Shown piece after piece: positions 28,654-38,493 of a DNA stretch of 64,000 nt. Source of the stretch: Palsa-506 sp963707065 (lineage in GTDB: Bacteria; Actinomycetota; Actinomycetes; Streptosporangiales; Streptosporangiaceae); contig CAVPPJ010000013.1 in the NCBI GenBank assembly GCA_963707065.1, forward strand, positions 248,001 to 312,000, written 5' to 3'. The notes under the pieces are model-generated. The model worked only from the letters and a program-made list of their open reading frames with translations. It ran no database searches and was not told where the DNA came from. The number at the start of each line of letters is the position of its first letter. Within the stretch, counting starts at the first letter, position 1. A program made the position numbers and the translations under genes.

Positions 28654-30151
28654 TGCTTTGCCGCAGCAGCCGGGCGCAGAGGCGCCGCCACGCCGGCGGC
28701 CGCCGCCACCAGATCCACCCCCTCCGAGCCGGTGACGGTGACGCGTACCAGGTCGCCGATGGTCAGCGGGCTGTCGGACAGCACCGTCGTGCTGCCGTCC
28801 ACCTCCGGTGCCTGATGCTCGGCCAGCCCGGTATAGCTCCCGTCGGCAAGCGACTCCTGGATCAGCACCGTCGCGGTCTCGCCGATGCGCTCGGCCGCCC
28901 GCTGGGACATCAGTTCCTCGGCGAGATCCGCAAGGTCCTCGACTCGCCGGGCGATCTCGTCCGCCGCTACCTGCCCGGGCAGTGCGGCCGCCTCGGTGCC
29001 GTCCTCGTCGGAGTACCCGAAGATGCCGATGGCGTCCAGCCGGGCGTCGCTGAGGAAGCGCTGCAGCTCATCCACATCGGCTGCCGTCTCGCCGGGGAAG
29101 CCGACGATGAAGTTGGACCGGACGCCCGCGCCCGGAGCGGCCGCCCTGATCTGGTCGAGCAGCCCGCAGAAGCGCTCGCGGTCGCCGAACCGGCGCATCG
29201 CGCGCAGCACGCTCCCGCTGGCGTGCTGGAAGGAAAGGTCGAAGTAGGCCGCGACACCGGGGGTGGAAGTCATTACCTGCACCAGGCCCGGCCGGACCTC
29301 GGCAGGCTGCAGGTAACTGACCCTGACCCGCTCGATGCCCGGTACCGCGGCGAGTTCCGGCAGCAGGGTCTCCAGCAGCCGCAGGTCCCCCAGGTCCTTG
29401 CCGTAGGACGTGGAGTTCTCGCTGACCAGCAGCAGCTCGCGGACCCCCTGGCCGGCCAGCCACTGCGCCTCGGCGACGAGGTCCTGGGGGGGCCGGGAGA
29501 TGAACGCGCCGCGGAAGGCGGGGATCGCGCAGAAACTGCACCGCCGGTCGCAGCCGGAGGCGATCTTGAGCGGGGCAACCACGCCGCCATCCAGCCTGCG
29601 CCGCATGATCCGCGGCCCGGACGCCGGGGCGACGCCAGGCGGCAGGTCAGGTATGCCCGTCGCGTGGCCGGGCAGCTGCGCGCCGGCGGCTGGCCGGCGG
29701 CCGGCGAGATCGGCAGCAGCCGGCGGCGGTCCCTGGGGGCGTGCGCTGGCCACCGCTGGCCGTCCACCACGGCATCCAGCCGGGCGGCGATGTCACCGTA
29801 ATCGTCGAAGCTCAGGACCTGTGCCTCCGGCAGGGCCTCGGCGAGCCCGGCGCCATAGCGCTCGGCGAGGCACCCGGCGGCCACTACCTTCGTGCCGGCC
29901 GCGGATGCCCCGAGCAGCTGGTCGATCGACTCTTCCTTGGCCGCCTGGATGAAACCGCAGGTATTGACCAGGACTACGTCGGGCGCAGCCCCGCCGCCCC
30001 CGTCGGCACCGGCGCGGTCGGCCAGCGTCCAGCCGGCCGCGTCCAGCCGCGCGGCGAGTTCCTCGGAGTCGACCTCGTTACGGGCGCAGCCCAGTGTGAC
30101 GAGGCTGACGGTCCGCCCGTTCCGGGGCGGGTTTCCCTGACTCGACGACAC
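28650..30151 (-). CDS. rimO: Ribosomal protein S12 methylthiotransferase RimO, frameshifted in the linker
   Basis: RimO adds a methylthio group to an Asp of ribosomal protein S12 and is the protein-modifying paralogue of MiaB (also in this window). The first frame, from 30151, has the UPF0004 domain with VTLGCARNEVDSEEL, VLVNTCGFIQAAKEESID and AAGCLAERYG, the three cluster cysteines. About 29,740 it loses homology. One base over, the radical SAM domain follows with SGCDRRCSFCAIPAFRG, GFPGETAADVDELQ and the TRAM domain to 28650. Combined length ~500 residues versus 430-490 normally; the junction is in a Pro/Ala/Arg-rich linker. As written the protein would be truncated before its SAM domain; an assembly indel is a simple alternative. 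Confidence 0.9.
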
Positions 30152-30211
30152 ACCGGCAGACTACGGTAAGCGGACTGGTGCGCTGCCCGCGGGCAGCGGC
30201 GCCCGGGCGCG

Positions 30212-30949
30212 TCAGCCCGCTGCCGCCCGGCCCGGCCCGAAGCTCAGCGTTACCGGCTCGCCCGCCTGACCGGGTGACCCGAGGTGCTTGCCGTTCACCG
30301 TCAGGACGATCCCGCCGGGATTGCCCAGCGCCAGGCTGACTGCCTGATGCTCGGTCCAGCGCTCACGGGTGCCGCTGACGACGATCCCGCTGAAAACCGT
30401 CCGGCCGCTGACCGTGGTGAGCTGGACCCAGCAGTCCTCGACGGCAGTGAGGTCGATCACCACTTTGCGGGCTGCGGCGGGCGACGGGCGCACCGGCGGC
30501 GGCCGCGGCGATGTCCTGGCGGTATGCCGTGGCGCCGGCCTGGCGCCCTGGGCGGCCACCCGCGAGACACCGGATGAATGCCATGCCTGGTAGGCCGCGA
30601 AACCGACGATCAGCGCTAATGCCAGCGCCATCGCAGCGCTCCAGTTGGGCCGGCGCCGTTCCTTCATCCTGATGGGCGCCGATGGCTCGAAGACATCCGC
30701 GGCCGCGACCGCCCGGGGTGCCCCATGCGCCTGGTCGTACTCCCGGACCAGCGCCTCCGGGTCCGCTCCGACGACCCGGGCGATGCTGCGGATGTGCCCG
30801 CGGGCATAGAAATCCCCGCCGCACGCTGAGTACTCGTCGCGCTCGATGCCCCGGATGATTGTCTCCCTGATGCAGGTCCGCTGACTGACCTGCGTGATGG
30901 AGAGACCTGCCTGGCGGCGCGCTGCGGCCAGGGAATCACCGATGCTCAC
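30212..30949 (-). CDS. RodZ-like protein: XRE helix-turn-helix, one membrane helix, DUF4115
   Basis: The layout of this 245-residue protein is that of the bacterial RodZ family. The cytoplasmic HTH is GDSLAAARRQAGLSITQVS, TCIRETIIRGIERDEY and YARGHIRSIARVVG. A basic stretch KERRRPN, a transmembrane helix (~110-130, AAMALALALIVGFAAYQAW), a Pro/Arg-rich periplasmic linker and a C-terminal DUF4115 beta domain follow. In rods RodZ ties MreB to the cell-wall machinery; in actinomycetes this gene lies between ftsK and rimO/pgsA as here. A structural role at the envelope is likely, but no mreB is in view. Confidence 0.85.
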   Translation of the reverse strand: MSIGDSLAAARRQAGLSITQVSQRTCIRETIIRGIERDEYSACGGDFYARGHIRSIARVVGADPEALVREYDQAHGAPRAVAAADVFEPSAPIRMKERRRPNWSAAMALALALIVGFAAYQAWHSSGVSRVAAQGARPAPRHTARTSPRPPPVRPSPAAARKVVIDLTAVEDCWVQLTTVSGRTVFSGIVVSGTRERWTEHQAVSLALGNPGGIVLTVNGKHLGSPGQAGEPVTLSFGPGRAAAG

Positions 30950-31173
30950 GCGGCGCCTCCACTGCTCTGTAGCACTACCTGCCGCCCGGGGGATGCGGGA
31001 TAGCAGCTACCTGAATCAACAATCCCTGCGTACGTGCCTGATCACCAATTGTAGACAGCATCACCGCTGGCCGCGATGGCGGCGCAGCGTACCGCTGGAT
31101 CGTTATCGGCTTCCCAGCAGACACTCCCGGCACAGCCCGAAGCCGCCTAGAACAGCCTAGCCTCAGCAGGCCG

Positions 31174-31217
31174 GGCCGCCGTACCTCAGCTGGCCGGCCG
31201 CCGTACCTCAGCTGGCC
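31174..31217. repeat. Perfect 22-bp tandem duplication across the ftsK stop
   Basis: GGCCGCCGTACCTCAGCTGGCC occurs at 31174-31195 and again, identical, at 31196-31217. (It is 22 nt: GGCCGCCGTAC then CTCAGCTGGCC.) The right copy contains the restored-frame ftsK stop (TCA on this strand, 31208-31210); the left copy repeats that stop 22 nt downstream. Confidence 0.85.
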
Positions 31218-34200
31218 GGGCCACCGCGCAGCGACGCGATGAGCCCGGGCAGCTCGTCGGGCTTGACCAGCACGTCCCTGGCCTTGGAGCCTTCGCTCGG
31301 GCCGACCACGCCGCGGCTTTCGAGCAGGTCCATGCAGGCCGGCCTTCGCGAAGCCGACCCGCAGCTTGCGCTGGAGCATCGAGGTGGAGCCGAACTGGGT
31401 GCTGACGATGAGCTCGGCGGCGTCGCAGAGCTGCTCGAGGTCGTCGCCGATCTCTGCGTCAGGCTCCCGCTGGCGGCTCTCGGTGACCGCGACATCGTCG
31501 CGGTAGGACGGCTCGGCCTGCTTCTTGCAGTGCGCGACGACGTCGCGGATTTCCTTCTCGGTGACGAACGCGTTCTGCAGCCGGATCGGCTTGCTCGCGC
31601 CCATCGGCAGGAACAGCGAGTCGCCCTGCCCGACCAGCTTCTCCGCGCCTGGCTGGTCCAGGATGACCCTGCTGTCGGTCAGGCTGGACGTCGCGAACGC
31701 CAGCCGTGACGGCACGTTGGCCTTGATCAGGCCGGTGACCACGTCAACGCTCGGCCGCTGGGTGGCCAGCACGAGATGGATCCCGGCGGCGCGGGCCAGC
31801 TGCGTGATCCGGACGATGGCATCCTCCACGTCCCGCGGGGCCACCATCATCAGGTCAGCCAGCTCGTCGACGATGACCAGCAGGTACGGGTACGGCACAT
31901 AGACCCGCTCGCTGCCCGGCGGCGCGGTGATCTTCCCCGCCCGCACCGCCTTGTTGAAGTCATCCATATGCCGGAACCCGGACGCGGCCAGATCGTCATA
32001 CCGGCGGTCCATCTCCCCGACCACCCACTGCAGCGCGTCCGCGGCCTTTTTCGGGTTGGTGATGATGTGGGTAATCAGGTGCGGTATCCCGGCATACGAC
32101 GACAGCTCCACCCGCTTGGGGTCGACCAGGATCATCCGCACCTCATCCGGCGACGCCCGGATCAGGATCGACGTGATCAGCCCGTTAATGCAGGTCGAGT
32201 TGTGCGTGGGGATGCAGGACCGGCTCGCCAGGTACAGGCGGCTGGGGCTGTCGACCTCGATGCAGCGAACCGGAACGGACCCGACTGCCCGCACGTCCAC
32301 GATGTACCGCTGCCGCGCCGGGCTGGCCGGCTTGATCGCGCCTTGCCGTGCTAGCTTGCGGTTCAGCCGAAATACTGGCTCGTGCGGCCTGAAGGCCACG
32401 CTGTAGGCCACCGACGTACGCTGGCTGCGGCCCCGGCGCGGCTTCGCCAGCAATGTGGCCTGGAAACCCAGCCCAAGCACTAGGTCCAGGGCGCCGCGGG
32501 CGAGCCGCTCGTTCGTGAGGGAAAGGACAACCGCACCACCGCGCCCGCAGTGCCCGTCCGTGTCAAGCAATCCCGCGAGCAAGGCGCGCCGTTGTCCGAC
32601 CGAGGCCCGCAGATACAGCTCTGGGATGTGCTTATTGCCTAGCAGGTCAAGCTCTCGCAACCGGCTCATGAAGCCGGTGCGTGACTGGTGCCACGCCGAG
32701 CCGGTGCCCCGCTCCGTTATCCCGTACTGCAAAAGCGCCTTGTGCTTGGTCACCGCGTAGCCATCGGCGCCGATAGCGTCGATGATCTGCTGGTCGGCAC
32801 AGGTGATGCGAGCGCCGTTCGAGTGGCCGCCGCCGAGCCACGCGCCAAGAGTGTACGGCGCCACTGGAAGATCGCGCTCTGGGTAGTCGAGCGGCCCGCA
32901 GACGGCGATGGAGTGGTTCGCCCTTCCTGGCGCGCGCAGCGTAGCGGCGATCTCCGCAGTGGTGATCGGCTCGTGACCGGAACTACGCCGGTGACCGGCG
33001 CCGGCCGGGGTACTGACACGCTCGGCCAGCGCCTTGTAAACCAGGTGCCGTGAGTAGGCGGGGGCCCAGAACGAGACCTCGCGCCCGTTACGTTGGTAAC
33101 TGGACCGGCGGCTGCGGCCCTCGTGTGGGAGCCATTTGACGAGGCCGTACAGCACGTTCCGGAACTGCTCGCCGACGTCAGCGAGCACTTCCGCAGTCAT
33201 AATGAGGCGGTCCGGCTCGCTCAGCACTACCGCGGCCTGCGCGCTCACATGGGCCACAGCTGCGGCCGGCCAGTAGGGCATCCCCCGCGCAGGCCTGCCG
33301 CGCTGACGGCGGCCGGCCGCCGTCTGGGTCTGCCACCGGTGCTCCGCGTCGGCCACGATCACGGTGCCGTCGGAGAACTCGACCTCGTAGCATGGGCGAC
33401 CGTGCATGACGGGGGTGGCAGCGATCACCGCGCAACGGTGACCGCGCTCATCGAAGACCTCATCGCCCGGCTGGATCTCGCCCATCGTGGTCCAGCCGGC
33501 CGGCGTGGGGACGGGCGTGTCGAGCGCCAGCGCCTTCCCGGCACCGGTCGCGCCCGCGATCAGCATGTGCGGCATCTTCGCGAGGTTCGCCACCACCGTC
33601 CGGCCCTCGACGTCCTTGCCCAGCGCCACCACCATCGGATGGTGATCAGCCTGCGCCACCGGCGAGCGCAGCACATCCCCCAGGCTCACGATCTCCCGGT
33701 CCGTATTCGGGATCTCCACCCCGATCGCGGACTTCCCCGGAATCGGCGACAGGATCCGCACATCCGCGCTCTTCACCGCATACGCGATGTTCCGCGACAG
33801 CGCCGTCACCCGCTCGACCTTGACTGCCGGGCCAAGCTCGATCTCATACCTGGTCACGGTCGGGCCCCGGGTGAACCCCGTCACGTGCGCATCCACCTCG
33901 AACTGCTCAAGCACGACGGACAGCGCCTCCACCATCGCGTCATTCGCCCGCGTCCGCGCCTTCGGCGCCGAACCCGGCTTCAGCAGCGCAGCAGGCGGCA
34001 GGGTATAGCTGGAATCGCTGGAACCAGTCAGGGTGAGCTGCTCGGCCTTCTTCGATCCCTGGCCGCTCACCGCTGATCCCGGCGGCTGCCCGGCAACCGC
34101 GGCAGCGGGCGCGTCAGTGCCGCCGCCAGCAACGGCCTCATCCGCGCCGGTCCAGGGGTCATGCCAGGATGCGTCCGGCTGGCCGGCCTGCGGCCCGGCG

Positions 34201-35318
34201 CCCGGCGGGACCGTCGGCGGGCCGAACAGCAGCGCATCCGGCAGCGGCTCGTCGTCCCCGACGGCGTGCGCGGTCACCGCGGCCGGCGGCAGCTTGCCGC
34301 CGGCCTGCGGCCCCCCGGCGCCGCGGGCAAGGGTCCCGCCGAGCAGCGGGCTGTCGTACGGCCGCACGTGCTCGCCGGCCTCGATCGCCGCGTTGCGCTT
34401 GCGGCCGCCCGGCAGCCGGCCGGGCGGGCCGCCGGCCTCGTGGCCGGCCATCTCGTCATCGCCGGCCCGGCGGCCATGGCGCACGAACCCGTACAGTTCG
34501 GCGAGCCGGCCCGGCACCCGGTGCAGCGGCGTGCCGGTGATGACCAGCAGCCCGAAGCCGGCCAGCAGCGCGAGCAGCGGCGCCGCGATCCACGGCGTAA
34601 CCGCCGCGACGAGCGGTGCCGACGCGAAGAACCCGATGAAGCCCCCGGCAGCGCGCATCGCCGCCGGTCCGGCGGATGGCTGCGGCGTGCCGTTCCCGAT
34701 GTGCACCAGGCCGAGTGCGCCGATGATCAGCGCCGTCCAGCCGATCACCACCCGCGCCGTGTCCGAGTTCCGGTCCGGATGGCGCAGCAGCCGCCAGGCG
34801 AGCAGGGCGAGCAGGATGGGCACGGCCCAGGCACCGGCGCCGAACGCGCCTTTGACGGCGCCGGCCAGCAGGCGGCCCACCGGGCTGCCGATGTGCCACC
34901 ACGCGGCCGCCGCGCAGACGATGGCCGCGCCAAGGACCGTGAGGCCGAGGCCGTCCCGGCGATGGGACGGATCGAGATCGCGCGCGTTGCGGCCGAGCGC
35001 GCGGGCGGCGGCGCCGGTGGAGTGCGCGATCGCCATCCAGGCACCCGCGACGGCCTTGCCGATCCAGCTGATCAAGATCACGATCGGGTTGGCGGGCGGC
35101 GGCGGGGACCGCCGGCGGCCATTCCGGCCGGACCGCCGCTGACGCCCGCCGCGGCCCTGATTCCCGCGTGGCGCGGGCTTCCGGCCGCTACGGGTGGCGG
35201 CGCTGCCGCCGCGCGCGGTGCCGCCGCCCTGCGGGCGGTTGCCGGTGCTCGCGGAGCGGGCCCGGCCCGATGACCCACCTTGCGGGCGGGAGGTACTCCT
35301 GGGCGCACGGGTGGCCAT
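31208..35318 (-). CDS. ftsK: DNA translocase FtsK interrupted by an intein; 3' end frameshifted
   Basis: FtsK couples division-septum closure to chromosome segregation by pumping DNA. ATG 35318 (GTGGGGATC before it) opens a basic Arg/Gly/Pro-rich region, then four membrane helices (~95-260), a Pro/Ala-rich linker, and the alpha/beta motor with DAHVTGFTRGPTVTRYE and HMLIAGATGAGK. Exactly after that Lys, before Ser-Thr of Walker A, a 445-residue intein is inserted (32199-33533). The motor resumes with STCINGLITS, Walker B LLVIVDELADLM and QRPSVDVVTG. The gamma domain starts normally (VSTQFGSTSMLQRKLRVGFAKAG), but at 31331-31345 the frame slips. One base over it continues MDLLESRGVVGPSEG to a stop at 31208. 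In the uncorrected frame translation runs to 30975 with an aberrant Arg-rich tail. Confidence 0.93.
32199..33533 (-). mobile_element. Class 3-type intein with degenerate LAGLIDADG homing endonuclease in FtsK
   Basis: The 445-residue intein starts ALALDTPVPTPAGWTTMGE and ends SCIPTHN before extein Ser. Residue 1 is Ala, so standard class 1 splicing from a Cys/Ser is impossible. The noncontiguous class 3 triad is present: Trp67 in AEHRW (block B), Cys424 in PVRCIEVD (block F) and Thr443 in PTHN (block G). A DOD-type endonuclease domain lies between the splicing halves. Its second motif, LLAGLLDTDGHC, is intact. The first reads LGAWLGGGHS, where a catalytic Asp is expected at residue 235; the codon (32829-32831) is GGC, one transition from GAC. 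Splicing residues look functional, while double-strand cleavage is probably lost. Confidence 0.9.
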
Positions 35319-35453
35319 GATCCCCACGGTAGCCAAGCGTCGGCACCGGGGCGACGACCGCGAGCGGTGTGTTGGGCAGCAAATGACAGGGGGCAACTGG
35401 CGCGCCGCAAGGGCCCGGCGTCCGGGCCGCGGCCGAATTGATCTTCCGTGTAG

Positions 35454-35466
35454 TTGACGATCGTCG
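35454..35466. promoter_or_regulatory. Putative operator upstream of the aminobenzoyl-CoA monooxygenase
   Basis: TTGACGATCGTCG, with the palindromic core GACGATCGTC, lies 95-107 nt before the gene at 35561. An almost identical TTGACTATCGTCA lies before the CoA ligase at 39444. Shared by both units of the module, it is the best candidate site for the PaaX-type regulator (inference). Confidence 0.5.
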
Positions 35467-35500
35467 TGGGAACGACATAAATTCCAGGCAATCAGGCGGC

Positions 35501-35535
35501 ATCCGGTAGTCGAGACCATCCGGGTAGTCGAGACC
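35501..35535. repeat. Tandem 17/18-nt repeat in the leader of the monooxygenase gene
   Basis: ATCCGGTAGTCGAGACC (35501-35517) is followed directly by ATCCGGGTAGTCGAGACC (35518-35535), differing by one inserted G. It lies between the putative operator and the GGGAGG ribosome-binding site. Confidence 0.75.
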
Positions 35536-35560
35536 GCCGGCAAGCATCAAGGGAGGCGGC

Positions 35561-37966
35561 GTGCGCATCGCGGTCATCGGCGGCGGGCCTGGCGGCCTGT
35601 ACTTCGCCGCGCTCGCCCGCCAGCTCGCGCCCGCTGACGAGATCACCGTCTGGGAGCGCAATGCGCCCGACGACACCTTCGGCTTCGGCGTGGTGTTCTC
35701 CGACGAGACCCTCGGCGGGATCGAGCACGCGGACCCGGCCGTCTACCGCGCCATGGAGCGCGAGTTCGCCCGCTGGGACGACATCGACGTGCACGTCAAG
35801 GGCCAGCGGATCACCAGCGGCGGGCACGGCTTCGCGGCGATGAACCGGCGGCGGCTGCTGCAGATCCTGCAGCAGCGGTGCCGCGAGCTCGGCGTCACGC
35901 TGCATTTCCGCGCCGAGGCACCGGATCCTGACGAGCTGTCCGCCCGTTACGACCTGGTGGTCGCCGCCGACGGCCTCAACTCGGCCACGCGGACCAGGTA
36001 CGCGGGCTCGTTCTGCCCGGATCTAGATGCACGTCAGTGCAAGTACATGTGGCTCAGCACCGACCTGGTCTTCGACGCCTTCAAGTTCTACATCGCGCAG
36101 ACGCCGTACGGCGTGATGCAGGTACACGGCTACCCCTACGACGCCACCGGCAGCACCTTCATCGTGGAGATGCACGACTCCGTCTGGCGGGCGGCCGGGT
36201 TCGGCCGGCCGGCCGCCCGGGACCTGGCCCCCGGCCAGTCGGACGAGGAGTCCATCGCGGTGATCCGCGAGCTGTTCGCCGACGTGCTGGCGGGCCATGC
36301 GGTGCAGGCCAACAACTCCCGGTGGATCAGCTTCACCACGGTCCGCTGCGAGAGCTGGCGGCACGGCAACATCGTGCTGCTCGGGGACGCCGCGCACACC
36401 GCGCACTTTTCCATCGGGTCAGGCACCAAGCTGGCGATGGAGGATGCGCTGGCGCTCGCCGCGTGCCTGCACGAGCAGCCGGGCACCGACGCGGCGCTGG
36501 CCGCCTATGAGCAGGAACGAAGGCCCGTGGTGGCATCGACCCAGCGCGCCGCGCAGGCAAGCCTGGAGTGGTTCGAGAACCTCGGCCAGTACCTGCACCA
36601 GGAACCCGAGCAGTTCGCGTTCAACATCATTACCCGCAGCCGCCGGGTAACCCACGATAATCTGCGGACCCGCGACCCGGAGTTCGCGGCCAGGACCGAC
36701 GCGTGGTTCGCGGATCACGAGCGGCGGCGCGGGATGGGCGGCGGCCAGGTGGTGCCGCCGATGTTCCAGCCGCTGCGGCTGCGCGGCCTGGAGCTGAAGA
36801 ACCGCGTCGTGGTCTCCGCGATGGACATGTACTCGGCGTCCGGCGGCACGCCGTCCGATTTCCACCTGGTGCATCTCGGCGGCAAGGCGCTGGGCGGGGC
36901 CGGGCTGGTGATGACCGAGATGGTCTGCGTATCAGCCGACGGCAGGATCACCCCGGGCTGCGCCGGGATGTATGCCGCCGAGCATGAGGCGGGCTGGCGG
37001 CGGCTGACCGGCTTCGTGCACGCCGAGTCGACGAGCGCGATCGGCATCCAGCTCGGCCATTCCGGCCGCAAGGGCTCCACGAAGCTCATGTGGGAGGGCA
37101 TCGACCAGCCGCTGGAGGCGGGGAACTGGGAGGTGTGCGGCCCTTCTGCGATCCCGTACCAGCCAGGGGTCAACCAGGTCCCCCGCGAGCTGTCGGTCGC
37201 CGAGATGGCGGAGATCACCGGCCAGTTCGCGGCGGCGGCCCGCGCCGCCGACCGGTGCGGCTTCGACCTGGCCGAACTGCACTGCGCGCACGGCTACCTG
37301 CTGTCGTCATTCATCTCGCCGGTCACCAACCAGCGCACCGACAGCTACGGCGGATCGCTGGCGAACAGGCTGCGGTACCCGCTGGAGGTGTTTGGTGCGG
37401 TACGCGCGGTCTGGCCCGCGGACAAGCCGATGACGGTCCGTATCTCGGCCACCGACTGGTACCCGGGCGGCATCACCGGCGAGGACGCGGTCGAGATCGG
37501 GCGGGCGTTCGCGGCCGCCGGAGCCGACGCCATCGACGTGTCGACCGGCCAGGTCACCCCGGACGAGAAGCCAGCCTTCGGGCGGTCGTACCAGACGCCG
37601 TTCGCCGACGCGATCCGCAACCAGGCGGGCATCGCGACGATCGCGGTCGGGGTGATCTCGTCCTACGACGACGTGAACTCGATCATCCTGGCCGGCCGGG
37701 CTGACCTCTGCGCGCTGGGCCGGGCGCATCTGCATGACCCGAACTGGACCCTGCACGCGGCCGCCGAGCAGGGCTACGATGGGCCGGCCGCGGCATGGCC
37801 GGCGCCCTGGCAGGCGGGCAGCAGAGCGCCGCAGACCGGCCGCACGGACGGGCCGCGGCCGCGGCTTGAGCTCATCCGGGCCGGCCAGCAGGGAACCCGG
37901 CATGCCCGCTGGCGCCCGGCTAGCAGGCCCGCGGCCGGCATCGACCTTAAGGCGGTCCGATCATGA
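35561..37966 (+). CDS. 2-aminobenzoyl-CoA monooxygenase/reductase-type fusion (FAD monooxygenase + OYE)
   Basis: This 801-residue fusion begins with an FAD-dependent aromatic monooxygenase: dinucleotide motif GGGPGGLYF at 7-15, FGFGVVFSDETL, and LLGDAAHTAHF with its GD motif near residue 275. It continues from about 399 with an old yellow enzyme barrel (PPMFQPLRLRGLELKNR, QLGHSGRKGS, HCAHGYLLSSFISP, TNQRTDSYGGSL). This architecture is that of Azoarcus 2-aminobenzoyl-CoA monooxygenase/reductase, which hydroxylates and then reduces the ring of anthraniloyl-CoA. It is also that of salicylyl-CoA 5-hydroxylase relatives. The neighbouring ligase of 2-aminobenzoate-CoA type and RidA favour anthranilate. 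GTG 35561 has GGGAGG 5 nt upstream. The ATGA overlap with ridA shows coupling. The last ~60 residues are Arg/Pro-rich and not conserved. Confidence 0.88.
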   Translation: MRIAVIGGGPGGLYFAALARQLAPADEITVWERNAPDDTFGFGVVFSDETLGGIEHADPAVYRAMEREFARWDDIDVHVKGQRITSGGHGFAAMNRRRLLQILQQRCRELGVTLHFRAEAPDPDELSARYDLVVAADGLNSATRTRYAGSFCPDLDARQCKYMWLSTDLVFDAFKFYIAQTPYGVMQVHGYPYDATGSTFIVEMHDSVWRAAGFGRPAARDLAPGQSDEESIAVIRELFADVLAGHAVQANNSRWISFTTVRCESWRHGNIVLLGDAAHTAHFSIGSGTKLAMEDALALAACLHEQPGTDAALAAYEQERRPVVASTQRAAQASLEWFENLGQYLHQEPEQFAFNIITRSRRVTHDNLRTRDPEFAARTDAWFADHERRRGMGGGQVVPPMFQPLRLRGLELKNRVVVSAMDMYSASGGTPSDFHLVHLGGKALGGAGLVMTEMVCVSADGRITPGCAGMYAAEHEAGWRRLTGFVHAESTSAIGIQLGHSGRKGSTKLMWEGIDQPLEAGNWEVCGPSAIPYQPGVNQVPRELSVAEMAEITGQFAAAARAADRCGFDLAELHCAHGYLLSSFISPVTNQRTDSYGGSLANRLRYPLEVFGAVRAVWPADKPMTVRISATDWYPGGITGEDAVEIGRAFAAAGADAIDVSTGQVTPDEKPAFGRSYQTPFADAIRNQAGIATIAVGVISSYDDVNSIILAGRADLCALGRAHLHDPNWTLHAAAEQGYDGPAAAWPAPWQAGSRAPQTGRTDGPRPRLELIRAGQQGTRHARWRPASRPAAGIDLKAVRS

Positions 37967-38361
37967 CCATCGAGCGGGTGAACCCGCCGGCGCTGGCCAG
38001 GCCGTCCGGGTTCGCGCATGCCATCGTGGCGACCGGCACCCGGCTGGTGTTCCTGGCCGGCCAGACCGCGCTCGACTCCACCGGCGAGGTCGTCGGCGAC
38101 ACGGTGGCACGCCAGTTCGAGCTGGCGCTCGCCAACCTGCTGGCGGCGCTGCGCGCGGCGGGCGGATCGGCGGAGCACCTCGCCAGCCTGACCATCTACG
38201 CGGTCGACCTCGGCGACTACCGGGCGCACGCCCGCGAGATCGGCGAGGCGTGGCGCCGGCTGGCCGGCCGCGAGTATCCCGCGATGGCCGCCGTCGGCGT
38301 CAGCAGGCTATGGGATCCGGCAGCGCTCGTCGAGATTCAGGGATACGCGGTCGTCCCCTGA
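37963..38361 (+). CDS. RidA (YjgF/YER057c/UK114) family enamine/imine deaminase
   Basis: This 132-residue RidA-fold protein has FAHAIVATGTRLVFLAGQTALD, VARQFELALANLLAALRAAG and the conserved WDPAALVEIQGYAVV end. In active RidA an Arg near the C-terminus binds the substrate carboxylate. Here the usual R of 'CRxDLPxxaxVEI' is replaced within SRLWDPAALVEI, which contains an Arg one position off, so it may belong to a Rid2-7-type subgroup. It overlaps the monooxygenase stop (ATGA). The reduced product of aminobenzoyl-CoA is an enamine/imine whose hydrolysis to a ketone plus ammonia would be a natural RidA reaction (inference). Confidence 0.85.
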   Translation: MTIERVNPPALARPSGFAHAIVATGTRLVFLAGQTALDSTGEVVGDTVARQFELALANLLAALRAAGGSAEHLASLTIYAVDLGDYRAHAREIGEAWRRLAGREYPAMAAVGVSRLWDPAALVEIQGYAVVP

Positions 38362-38412
38362 ACCGCCTCCGAGCCACTCTGAGCCGTTCTGAGCCGCCAG
38401 TTACGCGATCAC

Positions 38413-38472
38413 AACCCGATGGATCGGGCTTTCACCGGGTTGGGTGCCGCTGGAAGCCCGATCCATCGGGTT
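38413..38472. terminator. Perfect 19-bp inverted repeat between convergent ridA and paaX-type genes
   Basis: AACCCGATGGATCGGGCTT (38413-38431) pairs exactly with 38454-38472 around a 22-nt loop. It sits between the two gene ends, so a bidirectional terminator is the simplest reading. Confidence 0.85.
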
Positions 38473-38493
38473 ATGCGGCGGCCGGGCGGCCGA

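Noticed and set aside
32199..33533. Reading the FtsK insertion as an ordinary class 1 intein
   Set aside because: The first residue is Ala, not Cys/Ser/Thr, and the Trp67/Cys424/Thr443 pattern fits class 3 better.
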